This document shows positions 20,083 through 32,194 of a stretch of DNA of 64,000 nt, in pieces; the first letter of the stretch is position 1; each line of letters starts with the position of its first letter. Origin of the DNA: Odontomyia ornata. Taxonomy: Eukaryota > Arthropoda > Insecta > Diptera > Stratiomyidae. Below the pieces are notes generated by a model. The model saw only the letters and a list, made by a program, of their open reading frames with translations, was not told the origin of the DNA and did not search any database. The position numbers and the translations under genes were made by a program. The stretch covers positions 180,132,949 through 180,196,948 of the forward strand of contig OZ017738.1 in the NCBI GenBank assembly GCA_963969285.1. Reading direction: 5' to 3'.

Positions 20083-20226
20083 TCATTGTACTGAAGAAGA
20101 TCACAAATAGTGGTCGAAAATGTTTCCTTATACAAAAATAAAAATTAATCTAATGTTTAAAGAAACAAAACACAAATCTTTACATTTTATATTTAACACA
20201 TTAGAAAACAATGGACATAACACCAA
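20083..20226 (+). mobile_element. Solo terminal fragment of the Penelope-like element
   Basis: About 144 bp nearly identical to the PLE terminus near 8640-8725, through CTTTACATTTTATATTTAAC and GGACATAACACC. It begins with a hammerhead-like motif and directly follows repeat family A. Confidence 0.8.
20087..20134 (+). ncRNA. Hammerhead-like ribozyme motif, second copy
   Basis: Same layout as 8355-8402: stem I TGTA / TACA (fully paired here), CTGAAGA, stem II GATCAC-AAATA-GTGGTC, GAAA, stem III AATG/CCTT with one mismatch, TTA. The stem I difference from the first copy (TGCA to TACA opposite TGTA) preserves pairing. Confidence 0.5.
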
Positions 20227-21534
20227 TTTAGTAACATTGTTATTACTAAGCCGTAGTAAACGCCACCATTACCATCGCTACAATTATCAATAAAAAGCTT
20301 TTCTAAAGAAAAAAATGAATAAGTAAAATAACAAAAAATAAAATCAATCATGACAACCCCATTGCGTCAATCTAGCGAAGCAATTGCTAGATTGTTGTAA
20401 TGAGAATCTGCCGTTACTGCCATGAAGAGGCTCGGAGGCGGTAAGCTGAATTCATGCGAAGCGTTACTCTATTTTGAACAACTAGCGGGATAGGCGTTAG
20501 GTGTGAAGGAATACGCTTGGTTGTGTGTGATAGTTCCGTCTCTGGGAATCAAGTACAATACTGCAACGCATCGCTTTTGAGAATTGAGTGTCACTCTGGT
20601 ACGTGATATGTGGAGACCTGAGTGAGTGGATCATTGATCAGTAAAGTAAAAGGAAGGCGTAAAGGCAAAGAACAGCATCTGTGGATTGAATATGTTTCTA
20701 CGCACGGCCAGCAAATCCTTGTGCTCTTATACTACAAGTGACGATTGCGTCTGTGATCCTTTTCTGCAGTGTCCTACGTGAAAACAGCGACTAACTTAAC
20801 ATAAACATAAACAAAGGATAGCAGTTTGTTGGGAGTAAATCCTGTTTATGAGTTGAATGAAACGTACAAACGGAAATTTGAATAATGTTGAGAATGAATA
20901 AAAAGTAAACATTATTATCTGAGAGGAAAAATATTCATTGCAAGTCAGCTTAGAGGATTAATTATTAAACAAGTTTTGTTATTACTCAAATCAGCATCCC
21001 GGGCTCGAAGTATCAAATGATCAAAAGTTACAACAATCGACCAACAAGTGATTTACAAATACCGCGTAACGAATAATGAGCCGAAACTTACCTTTCATCT
21101 GAAATCTATCGTGATTGAGGTGTTGATGGTGTAACGTCTTGGAACGTGACTTAGTTGCGACCGAAGTAGAATTAAATATTGTTTTTGCAATAATTTGTTT
21201 ATATTATCGCGTTTGTTGTGTAGAATTTACTCGGACCGGATGGTTTGTTTGCAGTTTGTTCAGGTGTTGCGTTAGTTAGTTTTATACAATTAGTTTGTTT
21301 TCAATCGCTAAATGTTCACTTATTATAATACATTGGAAAGCGATATTGGAGTCTCGATTACTAGTTAAAATGACGTGAAGCCACTTCAGCCAGTAATTGA
21401 ATAAGGGACTTTTATCCTCAAGATTTTGCATTCATGGGCGTTGAAAACGAATCATATTAGCATAAATTGATAAATATCTAAAAGTGTCGAGCTGAAGATT
21501 AAAGCTCGATTTCAAGAACAATTTTAAAGTTATA
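20227..21534. other. No gene recognised
   Basis: Mixed-composition intergenic DNA with no ORF over 60 codons that I can place and no clear repeat structure. It may be old transposon sequence. Confidence 0.35.
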
Positions 21535-22055
21535 GGCCCTTACCCACTCCATCAACGAGCGCTCTTCGGTGGAGGACTGGGTTAATACGCTCTATTGTAT
21601 TTAAAACTTTTAAGATCTGGGATGTTCTTGTTATTTTTTATTTTTTTATGAAAGTTTGACTTCCCTTAGATTAGTAAATTTTGTATGTATACTTTCAATA
21701 TATATCAAATGCAATCAAATTTAAATTAATTATATTGCGATTTCGTTTATTTCAATTTTGAAATGGAAATATGCCTCCTCGCATTTAAAACAAATGCAAA
21801 GTGGGGGGGGGGTGGGTTGCGAGGGGGCACCGCTTCCACCTGGATGCCCCACTATTATTTGGGGGTCGTAAGTAACAAATAGTGAAGACGAGATTCTCTC
21901 GAGTCCCGCGCGCGTTAATCAGGCTTGGTCTGTCGTACTTTAGTATGACAACCCTTCCGTAGGTTACGGTTCGTCGATACCGTCGAACCGTGAGCTGTAT
22001 CTATTGATTCGCCGAGGCAGCAGACCTTTGCTGCAGTCCTTTACAGACAATGAAC
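21535..22055 (+). repeat. Dispersed repeat family A, copy 2 (partial)
   Basis: Shares CTGGATGCCCCACT followed by a TTTGGGGGT block (21839-21866) with 30888-30907, and GCCGAGGCAGCAGAC..TTGCTGCAGTCCTTTACAG (22012-22048) with copies 1 and 3. It lacks the right-hand half. It includes a G10 run near 21803. Confidence 0.55.
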
Positions 22056-22415
22056 AACCTTAAAATCACTTCAAATGGCTTAAAGCTATTGCCGCAACGT
22101 GAATGTGAAAAGGCCAGATTATCGCTGATTAGACTTTTGATTCCCGACTCCATCCCAACGAGTTGATCTTTTGGACAGGCCTATTTAGGATTCTTCTTTT
22201 TCTGCTTCCTTGCTTCATCCCTTCTTCGAGAATATATTTTTTTTGTAGTTATATCTTAATTTCGCTCTTAGAATCGACTTCCTGTGCACGATTTTAAGGT
22301 TTTTTAAGCTTTTACCAGTGTTGTCAACTACCTCAACTGCGACCCTACCGTAATGAATGGTCTCATGTAGCATTCATCAAACCGGTTTGAGTAATTATCC
22401 ATTTTTTTACTGAGT

Positions 22416-23260
22416 TTACGATTCTGAATATACATGATCGTGCATTTTTGCACCCTCGTGTTGATTTGCACGTCTTGATTCATATCTGTCTAAGAGAAAG
22501 AAAAGTGATGCCCCTGAAGCACTGTGTACGGTTGAATTAATCAGAAACTGTACATCGGTTAGGTGAATAACCCATACATTCAGGTTCTTCTTCAGAAACG
22601 TCAAAATCAATGACACCAAAGTTCGATTTTATCGCTCTACTGGGTTTGCCAGTGGGTGTGATATAGGGGTTGATTGAACTTTATTTGGTTCTCTTGCAAT
22701 AACATCCTCACATCATTGTTAAGAAATTCTTTTTCATTGTAGGAAACCATTTTTTGTGGCGTTTCATGTCATGCAAAAATTTTCTTCAAGAATAAGACCA
22801 CGTTCCCCGTGGTTTGCTTTTGCACTGGTTTCACTTCAAAATAGTTGGTATTTAAATTTAACATGACAATTGTGTAAGCATTTCCCATTTTTGTTATCGC
22901 ATACGGACCTACCGCCTTCACTGAAATAACAGCAAATGGTTTCGTCTTGGGTCGCGTTTGAGATTCAATTTTCATTTTGTGTTCCCTGAATTTCACATGA
23001 CTACACAACTCGCATTTCCGTACATATTCGCGTAAGTCTCCACTCATGCTTGGCCAATAATTGACTTTTATTGCCTCGTAGGTTTTGCCCCCTAGGCAAC
23101 TCATCTGTTAAGACTCGTGGTACTTCTTGATAATATCTATAATTTCATTACCTTTTGCGATAACCTGCAACGCCTCCTGATCACCAACTATTTTTTTCAG
23201 ATATTCTGGTCTAAAGAAAAACAACAGGTCGTTTTCATATCTCCAGTCAGGGAACTTAGT
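22416..23260 (-). pseudogene. Ty3/gypsy LTR-retrotransposon integrase remnant
   Basis: Minus-strand fragments of an integrase: the zinc-binding region (EYVRKCELCSH, upstream KKYHES), the start of the catalytic core (ISVKAVGPYAITKMGNAYT), a degraded middle with stops (EKEFLNNDVRMLLQENQIKF) and the distal part (HLTDVQFLINSTVHSASGAS). Many stops and shifts. LTRs and the rest of pol were not identified. An old, inactive fragment. Confidence 0.75.
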
Positions 23261-23599
23261 TGAACTTACCTTACTTTTGCTTTTGCACTATAGACCCTTT
23301 CGGGCCTTTGCTTGTGATGGTTAGAATTTCTCATTATTTTGATCGAATTTATCGGCAGTTTAGAAGGTGATATGGTCGGTACCACACTTTGGACGTATAT
23401 CCATTCATCCAGCTGCGTTACAATTCGATTTTTAAACCAGTACATATAATAACGGAATCGAAGCAATAATCATGCCGCCGGAATGGAGGTTGGGTGACGG
23501 GCTAACTTCAAGTCCTTGAAAAACCTAGAATATTTCAAAACCTGCAGAAGAGCTTCGGAATGAAATGGACTCACGTCAATGACCTCGCATGCGGAAAAA

Positions 23600-25720
23600 G
23601 AACTATGGCATTGGATCTTGGAATGCCAGATCACTCAATTACCCTGGTACTGTTACGGGCTTTTTACAACAGGCCAGTCAATATAAACAAAAATACTGAC
23701 AATCTAGGAAACTAACTGAACTGGAAATGATATTCAAGACATGAGATCGCACACAATATTCAAAAAGGGGAAATCAACTGGAAAGCGATAATTCGGAGTC
23801 GCCTTCATTGTGGATAGGAAGTTCAAATCGCACGTTATTGATTTTAGGGTAGGGTAGTTAATGAACAGATATGTGCAATCCGTATAAAAGCGAAGAAATA
23901 GAGGAAGTGTTCTACAATCACTTGGAATGACTGGTCAGCTCATTGCCTACAAACAACACAAAAATAATTCTGGGTGATTTCATCGCTAAGGCTGGCAATG
24001 ACATATCTCATCGGGGAACGAATGGAGAATATAGCCCCCACGATGAAACGAATGACAACCGTCAGCGCCTGGTTGGCTTTGCATGTAGCAGAAACTTAGT
24101 CATACGTTCGACTTGTTTCTCACATTGACGCATTCATAAAATGACCTGGGTATCACCCGATGGCAACACACAAAACCAGATTGACCATGTTCTGATCCAA
24201 CAACGTTGGCGTCCCTACATATCGAGGGGCCAATTGTAACTCAGATCATTACTTGATCAAATTAACCTTTCGATGTCGTATGTCAAAGGCGTATTTGGCG
24301 AAAACTAGCCCGCTATAAAATTCTACATCGAAAGGCTCCAAACGGCGTCTGTGGCAAAAAATTTCACGGAAACCCTCGACAACAACCTGGCTCCCATCTT
24401 TTCAGACACATCGCTAAAGACAAGCAACGAGCTCTGGATGGAAGTGAACGTGGCTATTAAGACCCTGGCAAAACAGGTGATCGGACATCAAGTCCGGTGC
24501 AAGATCAATTATTGGTTCGATGATGAGTGTCGGAATGCGTTAGATAAAAAAAATCAGGTGTGCAAAGAATACATAGGTAGGAAAACCAGGACAAAGAGAC
24601 AACACTATGAAAATCTCAGAAGAAAAGCGAATAGGATAATTAGAATTAAGTAAAGAAAATACTATGACGACCAATTGGGATGCATAGATATAAGTCTACG
24701 GAACAACAACACAAGACAAGCATACAAAGTAGTGAAAAGAATGAAACGTGGTTATTAGCTCAAAACCACGCTTTCTCCGCATAGCTTCAGAACATCGGAG
24801 CCTATAGATGTTTCCGGAGAGCTTCCATTGGCCCCACAAACTCTGGATGAAGTTTGTTTCACTATCAAAGCCCAAAAGAATAATAAAGTGCCGGGCAACG
24901 ATGAGATTCCAGTGGAGTTCATCAATGAAGGTGGCAACTGTGTTCATAAAGCTATTCACAAAGTCATCCAGCACAATTGACAATAAGAGCATATGCGAAA
25001 AGAGTGGAGCCAATCAATTATATTCTCTATCCTCAAAAAAGGTGACAAACTATTGTGCGAAAATTACAGAGGCATATCACTACTTTGTACGGAATACAAA
25101 ATATTTTCAAAGACCTTAGAAAATAAAATCGGATCATACGCCAACAGTATTATTGGGGAGTATCAGAGTGGTTTTAGAGCACTTAGATCGATAATAGGCC
25201 AATTGTTCACAGTCAAGCAAAAATGCTGGAAGTTCAACTACGTACACTAAAGCTCCAAGTATACAAATCTGTTATAAGACTTGTGTTATGCTATGGGTGT
25301 GAAAAATGGACCATAAACCAAACATCCGCGAGCATATTGAATGCCTTTGAGCGATGGGTCATGAGGCAAATAACCGTAGCGAAGGTAGACGGAAACCAAT
25401 GACGAATTCCATGCAATCATGAGCTGTATGAAATTTTTGACGAGCCGGAGGTCTCAACGATTGTCAGACTGCGGAAGCTGCAATGGGCTGGCCACATGAA
25501 TTGTGTAGACGAACAACAAATACCCAAAAAGTATTCGGTGAAAGAAGTGAAGGGCGGAGGCCAGTGGGGAAACTTAGGGAACGCTGGTCTGGCTCGGTTG
25601 ACGAAGGCAGTTCATCACTGCTCGTATTTTGAAATTGGAGGACACGGTCAATGGACCAAGACAGGTGGAAGAGCTATATGCAGGAAGCGAAAGCCCGAGA
25701 GGGGCTGTAGTGGTACGAAG
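23600..25720 (+). mobile_element. RTE-clade LINE remnant (endonuclease and RT)
   Basis: Plus-strand, heavily disrupted. Endonuclease pieces are WNARSLN (about 23620), TKIILGDFIAKAGND (23958 on) and NQIDHVLIQQRW (24177 on). A linker follows (24351-24653, KINYWFDDECRNALDKK), then RT pieces: YRGISLLCTEYKIFSKTLEN, EYQSGFRALRS, CYGCEKWTINQTSASILNAF. The C-terminus carries RLRKLQWAGHMNCVDEQQIP. The central palm, including the catalytic YxDD, is deleted between about 25190 and 25230. A second fragment of the family lies at 31690-32190. Confidence 0.8.
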
Positions 25721-25739
25721 ATGAAGAACTCTTTAACTG

Positions 25740-26189
25740 GATATAAACATCCTCCAGCTATCTCTCTAGACGCACAAGATGTTATGCAGCACATCTTCAT
25801 AAATGGGCTGCATAATATCTTGACAAAAGACGAGTTATTGGAAAGATGCTTAGGTGGGCACACGCAAAATAACAATGAAAGTTTTAATAAAAGCGTGTGA
25901 TCTATAGTGCCTAAGCATGTTTTTAATGGTTATGAGATTGTTAAAATTCCAACTTCCAACTATATTGAATGAAGAGTGTGCGCTAATTTTAAAAACCATG
26001 GACATCATGGGCGATAAAATTGGTCCAGTAACGTTAAATTACGCGGAACAACGCGATCAAGAGCGTATATCTCAAACAAACCGCTGCTGTTCCGAAGCTT
26101 TTCAGAAAACCAGGCAAAGCCGTAGAGATGAAAGATCTCATGAAAATGAAACGTTTGAGGAAGCTGATTGGCTGCAAGTTCCTGATTAG
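25740..26189 (+). pseudogene. Unclassified transposon-type ORF remnant
   Basis: Two frames (to 25900 and 25917-26189) read LLERCLGGHTQNNNESFNKS, then after a stop GDKIGPVTLNYAEQRDQERI and FQKTRQSRRDERSHE. The pattern 'RCLxGxTQNxNES' followed by an 'IGP..YxxxxDxxRI' tail is one I associate with repetitive arthropod ORFs of unclear transposon class. I cannot name it securely. It is broken by a stop and frameshift near 25900. Confidence 0.4.
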
Positions 26190-26324
26190 CTACAAGTGTA
26201 CATTTTAGTAGTTTTTCGATAAAATAACTTTAACCGCGTATTTTTCAAAACCACATTTTTGATACAGAGCGTAGCTTTTTTCAAAAACTGTTCATCTGAT
26301 CCTTTTGAAATTTTAACCACACAT

Positions 26325-26327
<3 letters not shown>

Positions 26328-26391
<64 letters not shown>
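26328..26391. repeat. (TA)n microsatellite
   Basis: About 32 uninterrupted TA units followed by TGTAGTTATCG. Confidence 0.95.
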
Positions 26392-26396
<5 letters not shown>

Positions 26397-27090
26397 TATC
26401 GTTGAAACCTCTAAAATGCTAATATTTTTCTATTTTACATTTTTTACAAGCGGAAAATCGCCTATAAAGGTGCTTTTGGAACCCTCATGTTTGAAACGCC
26501 GCCATTTTTGGGAGGGGGGGTAAAAAAAAATTTTATAAGTTCCAACTATAGCCAGAGATATAAAAAAATTAAATCTTTTTGAATTTTATGTTTCAGATGT
26601 TTCTTTATCTCTGAATCGTGCGTACCGTCAAAAATGAAAAATTTGAAAGGTTTCTGTAGATGCCACTATGTTAATATATATAGTAAGAAATTAAAAACAA
26701 ATTTTTTGTATTACTCAAATGTGTATTTATTAAATTTAAAAAGTTTCTAACCCGAATATATAATGAGAATCTCTAAAAAAATCATAAAATTAGCTCTTCT
26801 TTCACGTTCACAGCAGAATTCTCCCTAATGCCATAGCTGGCGTGTTCGCATCTTGCAAAAATAAGTTTTCACTCCAGAAAAGCTTAAACTTGATTACTTA
26901 ATAATGATCGGCAAATTCACTGGCGAATGGTAATCACAATATAAATACTTTTACGTTTTCCACTTGAAGACAAAATTTTTAAAGGCTTAAAACACACTAT
27001 GAATCATTACTAAGATCATTTTTCTTACAACAGAAAAATTAAATATATATTTTAATTATTAACTTTTTTTCTCAATTCATATATAACTGA
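26392..27090. other. AT-rich intergenic, no gene recognised
   Basis: Includes a G-run and A-run (about 26512-26530), but no ORF or recognised repeat. Confidence 0.35.
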
Positions 27091-27095
27091 TTTTT

Positions 27096-27345
27096 AGGTC
27101 TGTGTAAAAATTTTTTTTACAAAGACCTACTTGTTTCGCGACCTGTCTGTCCGTCTGTCCGTCCGTCCGTCTGTCCGTCTGTCCGTGCGTCACAGCTGAT
27201 TCCCTCAGAAACTATAGAAGCTAGAATGCTCAAACTTTGTGAAAAGGTCAGAAGTGATGATCTCTCAAAAGTTAAGGCCTTGACAAAAATTTAAAAAATG
27301 TTTAAGGGGGGTCCCCCCTAATAACGAATTGGACTTGTTTTATTT
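27096..27345 (-). mobile_element. (GTCY)n HINE/mini-me-like element, 3' end in reverse orientation
   Basis: Starts with a hairpin (AGGTCTGTGTA / TACAAAGACCT, 27096-27128), a (GTCT/GTCC)n tract (27141-27192), and about 150 bp that is the reverse complement of 28545-28690. (GTCY)n with a conserved core and a 3' hairpin is known from dipteran mini-me/DINE-1 (Helentron-related) elements; assignment here is by resemblance. Confidence 0.6.
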
Positions 27346-27384
27346 CCATTAACGTCTGATATTTTTTTCAATTTCCATTCTATT

Positions 27385-28830
27385 TTTAAACAAGTTGAGT
27401 AAGCAGGAGAGTGCTCCTACCAGAAGGTCTTTGTAAACATCCTAGGGTTAGAAGCAAGTTTTCTAATGGCGTCAATCGATAACTTGAATTATTCATCCAA
27501 TACTTAGACATGAAATTGTTCAAATTTATACAAAAGATGCACAGTTTCTTTCATAAGCACAGTGCAGCCGCCATTTTAATCTAGCTTAAATGATTTTTCT
27601 GAATGCTCGGCCGATTGAACATGTTCAAGTTAAACACTATTCCTTAAATTTTCATGAAAATTGAAAGAAAATAAAAGTACCTAAGTCAATTTTAAATATA
27701 TATAGGGTTTTCCAATAAGAGGTGTTATTTTGAATAGATCTTCTGATTTAACACCTTGCGACTTCTTCCTTTGGAGCCACGTGATAGAGAAGGCCTATGC
27801 CAATAGCCCAGCGTCAATTCAAGATCTCAAAGATGAAATTCGTGAGGCTATCGAGGACATAGGGCAGCCACTTTGCGATTTGGTAATGGAAAATTTCATG
27901 AAGAGGATATGGTCCTGTAAGCGTGTCGTAGTGGTTATTTGCCCAATGTTAATTATTGCTATTAACGGCATATCTTCTTCTTTATAATGAATTAAACATC
28001 CGATCATTTATTTTAAAAAAATGTCATTTTTCTTTTAATATTAAAATAACACCTCTTATTGGAAAACCCTATATGAACCATAAACACGTGTTATCGTTGT
28101 TGTAATTCCATATAATTGAAATGGCTATAACTCACTTGATTATGATTCGATCTCAATTAAATTTTGTGAACATATATATCTTATGTCAGTCTATATAATT
28201 GCAAAATTTCAAGAAGTTTGAAGGTACCGTTTTGATTTTGTGGGCGAAAATGTAAAATCTACAAATCATACTATTATTAACAAAGTTGAGCGAATTTCGA
28301 TTTCTAAGGTATTTGTTGCCCTTGTACTTATAAAGGTCCACATTCGTGATAATTTTCAGATTTTTCGGCTGAAAGGTGTCCAATCGCGAGGGGGGGGGGG
28401 ACACAAATTTTGGGTACATTTTGCCTTCCCGTGGACCCCCTAATTCATGAAATGATTTTTTTATTTCAGATTCTAAAAGTTCTAATCAAGACCTTTCATT
28501 TGATACCCCATTCGACTACCTTTGATTAAAAAAAATTTTTAAGGGCCAATTCGTTATTAGGGGGGACCCCCCTTAAACATTTTTTAAATTTTTGTCAAGG
28601 CCTTGACTTTTGAGAGATCATCACTTCTGACCTTTTCACAAAGTTTGAGCATTCTAGCTTCTATAGTTTCTGAGGGAATCAGCTGTGACGCACGGACAGA
28701 CGGACAGACGGACAGACGGACGGACGGACAGACGGACGGACGGACGGACGGACAGACGGACGGACAGACGGACAGACAGGTCGCGAAACTAGTAGGTCTT
28801 TGTAAAAAAAATTTTTTCAAAGACCTAAAA
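27385..28830 (+). mobile_element. (GTCY)n HINE/mini-me-like element, copy 2
   Basis: Left end AACAAGTTGAGTAAGCAGG followed by AGAAGGTCTTTGTA. Right end is a (GGAC/AGAC)n tract (28692-28780) then a hairpin AGGTCTTTGTA...TTCAAAGACCT (28794-28826). The left-end motif AAGGTCTTTGTA equals one arm of the 3' hairpin. A conserved block ATCATACTATTATTAACAAA is at 28265-28284. It is interrupted by a mariner-derived MITE at 27705-28069. Confidence 0.6.
27705..28069 (+). mobile_element. Internally deleted mariner-like element (365 bp)
   Basis: Perfect 27-bp inverted repeats beginning GGGTTTTCCAATAAGAGGTG, flanked by TA on both sides (27703-27704, 28070-28071). The interior keeps only the end of a Tc1/mariner transposase ORF: SSDLTPCDFFLWSHVIEKAY, which holds the last catalytic Asp, and KDEIREAIEDIGQPLCDLV (27730-27987). 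It is non-autonomous and distinct from the mariner at 5.5 and 35.5 kb. Confidence 0.9.
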
Positions 28831-29007
28831 ATAAAAAAAAAATGGTTTACTGACGAAGCAACCTCTAAAACTAACACTTATCTACAATTTGAATAAATAA
28901 AAATTAAAGAAGACAAAAGGTGATCGTAAAAACGAAATTTATTACATAATTTTTGTTTTGGGAAAAAAAAATTTTTCCAATCAACTTATTTAAGAAACCA
29001 AACGTAA

Positions 29008-30395
29008 AACAAGTTGGGTAGACAGACCTATGCTCATGTCAGAAGGGTTTTGTACTCAACTTACAAACTGCAGTAACCAGCAACGAATAAAATCAAGAAA
29101 CATGTCAAAGACGATTTTATTGGAGAAAATGTGAAATTCGAGGATCATACTATTATTAACAAAGTTGAAAGAGTTTTGACTTCTGAGGTATTTGTTAGAG
29201 TTATACCCATAAATATCTCATTTGATAATTTTTTCAGATTTTTTAGATCACGGGTGTCCATTCGCGAGGGAGGAAACACATTTTTCATGTATTTCCCCCC
29301 CCTGTGCCCCCACTGAAGAAAAAACCGTCAGTTTAAGAACTGTTTTGAAAAGCTCTCATAGAGAACTTTCAGTTGATACTCATATCGGCTACCTTTCATG
29401 AAATTTTTTTCCAGGGGTCACTTCTCTGTACTGTAATCATCGATTCATGGCCTATTTTTCGAATCCTAGAATGGTTACAAAGCCCTTTTGCTAGGAGCTC
29501 TCTCCTGCCTCTTCGACTTGTTTCAATTATATGTACTTATCTTCATGATACCTATCATTCCTGCAATTTTCATGCAAATCCTAGCAAAGCTGTAGTGTCT
29601 AAGTCGGTAAAAAGCGCATATGGCTCCATAGCCATATGTTGCCATAGTAATACAGGGCATATTGTTCCATAGTAATACAGGAAAATTCAAATCGCTATAA
29701 CTTCTTTAAGTACTATTCGATCTTTATGAAACTTTCAGAAAAGATCAATCCTATAAAAAGTCATCTGTTTGCAAAATTTTAATGAATTTAAGGGTACCGT
29801 TCAAATTTTATTCAAGAAAACATAAAATCGATAAATCATACTATTACTAACAAAGTTGAGTGAATTTCGACTTCTCATGTATTTGTTGTTGTTGTACTCA
29901 TTAAGGCCTACATTCATGATTTTTTTCAGATTTTTTGGATGGAAGGTGTCCAATCGCGAGGGGGGGTACGCGAAAAGTTCGTACATTTCCCCTTCCCCTG
30001 CCCCCCTCGGTACTTATAAGGCAATTTTAAGACTTGTTTTGAAAAGATCTTATTAAGACCTTTCCAATGACACCCTACTCGACTACCAATGGTGAAATTT
30101 TTTTTTTGAGGGGTCACCTCCCTATATGGGGAGACCCCCCTTAAACCCCTTTAAAAAAATTTTTCACCCTTGAACTTTGAAGAGGTCACCACTTTTGACC
30201 TTTCCACAAAGTTTCATGGCTATAGCCTCAATAATTTCGGAGAAAAAGTGCTGTGACATACAGACAGACGGACGGACGGACGGACGGACGGACGGACGGA
30301 CGGACGGACGGACGGACGGACGGACGGACAGACGGACAGACGGACACAGGTCGTGATTGCAATAGGGTTTTGTATTTTAGTACAAAATCCTAAAA
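29008..30395 (+). mobile_element. (GTCY)n HINE/mini-me-like element, copy 3
   Basis: Left end AACAAGTTGGGTAGACAG and AGAAGGGTTTTGTACTCAAC. Right end is a long (GGAC)n tract (30263-30345) and a hairpin AGGGTTTTGTA...TAGTACAAAATCCT (30364-30391). The internal module ATCATACTATTA.TAACAAAGTTGA occurs twice (29145, 29838). The left-end and hairpin sequences differ from copy 2 but still match each other. Confidence 0.6.
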
Positions 30396-30569
30396 ATGAT
30401 GAAAAAACAAACTGATGATAAAGTCGTATGAGAATTTTTATGGCGAAAATGTCAGAAATCGTAAAAAATAGTATGCGTATGCGAAAAATAACATATAAAT
30501 TAGAGATTTTGCTTTCGTTGAAAAAGAGTCAAATAAAAATGAACTTTTAAGCACCAAACTTTCACTCTT

Positions 30570-31668
30570 CTCATTTCTGAGATATCGACCGGGTATGGGA
30601 TCCGCCACGGAGGGTGGACTCTCCTCTTTTAAGCTAGCCATCGGGCTGTAGGTCCTTCCTTTCTTATTAGTTACAAGGGCTCTTGCTGGGTAGAGTAGCC
30701 TTCCACACGGGTTTCATATTTATGTTAAAATTTTATATGATTCGATCATATAACATTTTAATATAAATCTGAAACATTTTATTTTATTTTACATTTACCG
30801 GAAAGGTTCATATAAATTGCTTAGTATGAATTTTTCATGTAAATATAAAATAAATGGCCACGTCTATAATGGATGCCATCTGGATGCCCCACTCTTAGTT
30901 GGGGGTGTAAGTGTTCGGAGTAAGAACGATTTCATTAGTTTATCCCTTTGGTAGGATACCTCGGCATCGACACCGCCGACGCGTTATATTTCTAACGTAC
31001 AATTCGTGAATGCGAAGCTTTTTGAAGTGGACCCTTGTGTTGGGGAAAAGAACCCGCCCCGCGACACCGCAAAGCTAGCCTGCAAGCGCATTCAGGCGTC
31101 CTCAGACAATGCCAATTCCGGTGAGGATTAATATTTTGCTCGCTGAGGCAGCTGACCATCGCTGCAGTCCTTTACAGAAATTTTGCACATCGTGAAACAC
31201 TACACGTAGTTTGGCAATTTTATTCAGCGTAGAATGTTCGAGTTTAAATTAAACTAGTTTATGTCTGGTAAGGCATCAGTATGCAGATCGCAACGCGCAA
31301 AGTTGAAGTTGTTCTTGTTGATTTGTCGAAAGTCCTGACAAGGAGCGGTAAAGTAGATTAGAATTTTTAAAAGTTCCGTGCTAGGATTTTTTAAACGAGT
31401 TTTAAACGGGCAGTTTGAATCGATAGCTGAAAGATTGTACTCAAGCGTACTCTACTTGGGCAGACCAATCCCCTGATCATAGTAGCTCTTCGAACTAGCT
31501 GGCCGACAAGCAGCCGCCTCTGACTAGACTGCGAGCGTACGAACATGCAGGCATTAAGAGGCCTGGCTCTTTGATGTGCCTCAAAACTTCACGTCTCTAA
31601 CCAATGAGAGGTTGGTTTAGATTTCCATCAGGAAATCTCACGGGCGAAGTGAAGTTAAAATCATTACA
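30570..31668 (+). repeat. Dispersed repeat family A, copy 3
   Basis: About 1.1 kb colinear with copy 1. Left block CGACCGGGTATGGGATCCGC (30589 on), then GAACCCGCCCCGCGACACCG (31050 on), GCTAGCCTGCAAGCGCATTC (31074 on), ACTAGCTGGCCGACAAGCAGCC (31494 on), ACTTCACGTCTCTAACCAATG, and terminal AAAATCATTACAT (31650-31662). Shorter than copy 1. No conserved ORF. Confidence 0.6.
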
Positions 31669-31689
31669 TAATAACTAAAATGTCAATCA

Positions 31690-32190
31690 ACCAAAAAAAT
31701 AAAACAAAACTCATGACCCAGTCAAGAAAAAATACCCCAAATACACAAAATATCACCCTTGGCGAATAAAGTATTGAAAATGTAGGTGAATTTGTGTATT
31801 TAGGTACCAAGATAGCGAGAACCGCTGGTGAAAGAGAGGAAATACGCCGAGGGATACAGCTCACAAATTAATTCAACACAACCATGAGCTGTATGTCCAG
31901 CTCGGTCTCAACGATTGTAAGGCTGAGGAAGCTGCAATGGGCTGACCAAATTAATCGTATGGATAAACAATGGCTACCCAAAAAAGTGCTCATTGCGAAA
32001 ATTGAAGGGCGGAGACCAATGAGGAAATATAAAAAAACGCAGGTCTGACTTGGTTGACGAAGGTAGTTCATCGCTGCTCGGGTTTCGAAATTGAAGGATG
32101 CGGTCAACAGAGCAAACAAGTTGAAGTCACTACTTGCAGGAAGCGAAGGCCCGAGAGGGGCTGTAGTGCTACGAAAAAAAAAACAAAAAC
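31690..32190 (+). mobile_element. RTE-clade LINE fragment, second copy
   Basis: Reads VGEFVYLGTKIARTAGERE and EIRRGIQLTN (about 31770-31870), then IVRLRKLQWADQINRMDKQW and the same 3' part as 25440-25715, ending GGCCCGAGAGGGGCTGTAGTG plus an A-rich tail. Truncated at both ends of the ORF and frameshifted. Confidence 0.75.
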
Positions 32191-32194
32191 AAGT

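Noticed and set aside
26328..26391. (TA)n run as a possible replication origin or cruciform regulatory element
   Set aside because: Ordinary microsatellite in intergenic repeats; nothing else supports a function.
28584..28877. 97-codon minus-strand ORF rich in SVCPSVRPSVCPS repeats
   Set aside because: Simple translation of the (GGAC/AGAC)n tetranucleotide tract; no stop arises because of the repeat. Not a gene.
30263..30345. Regular repeats that might suggest a CRISPR-like array
   Set aside because: A (GGAC)n microsatellite without spacers, in a eukaryotic transposon.
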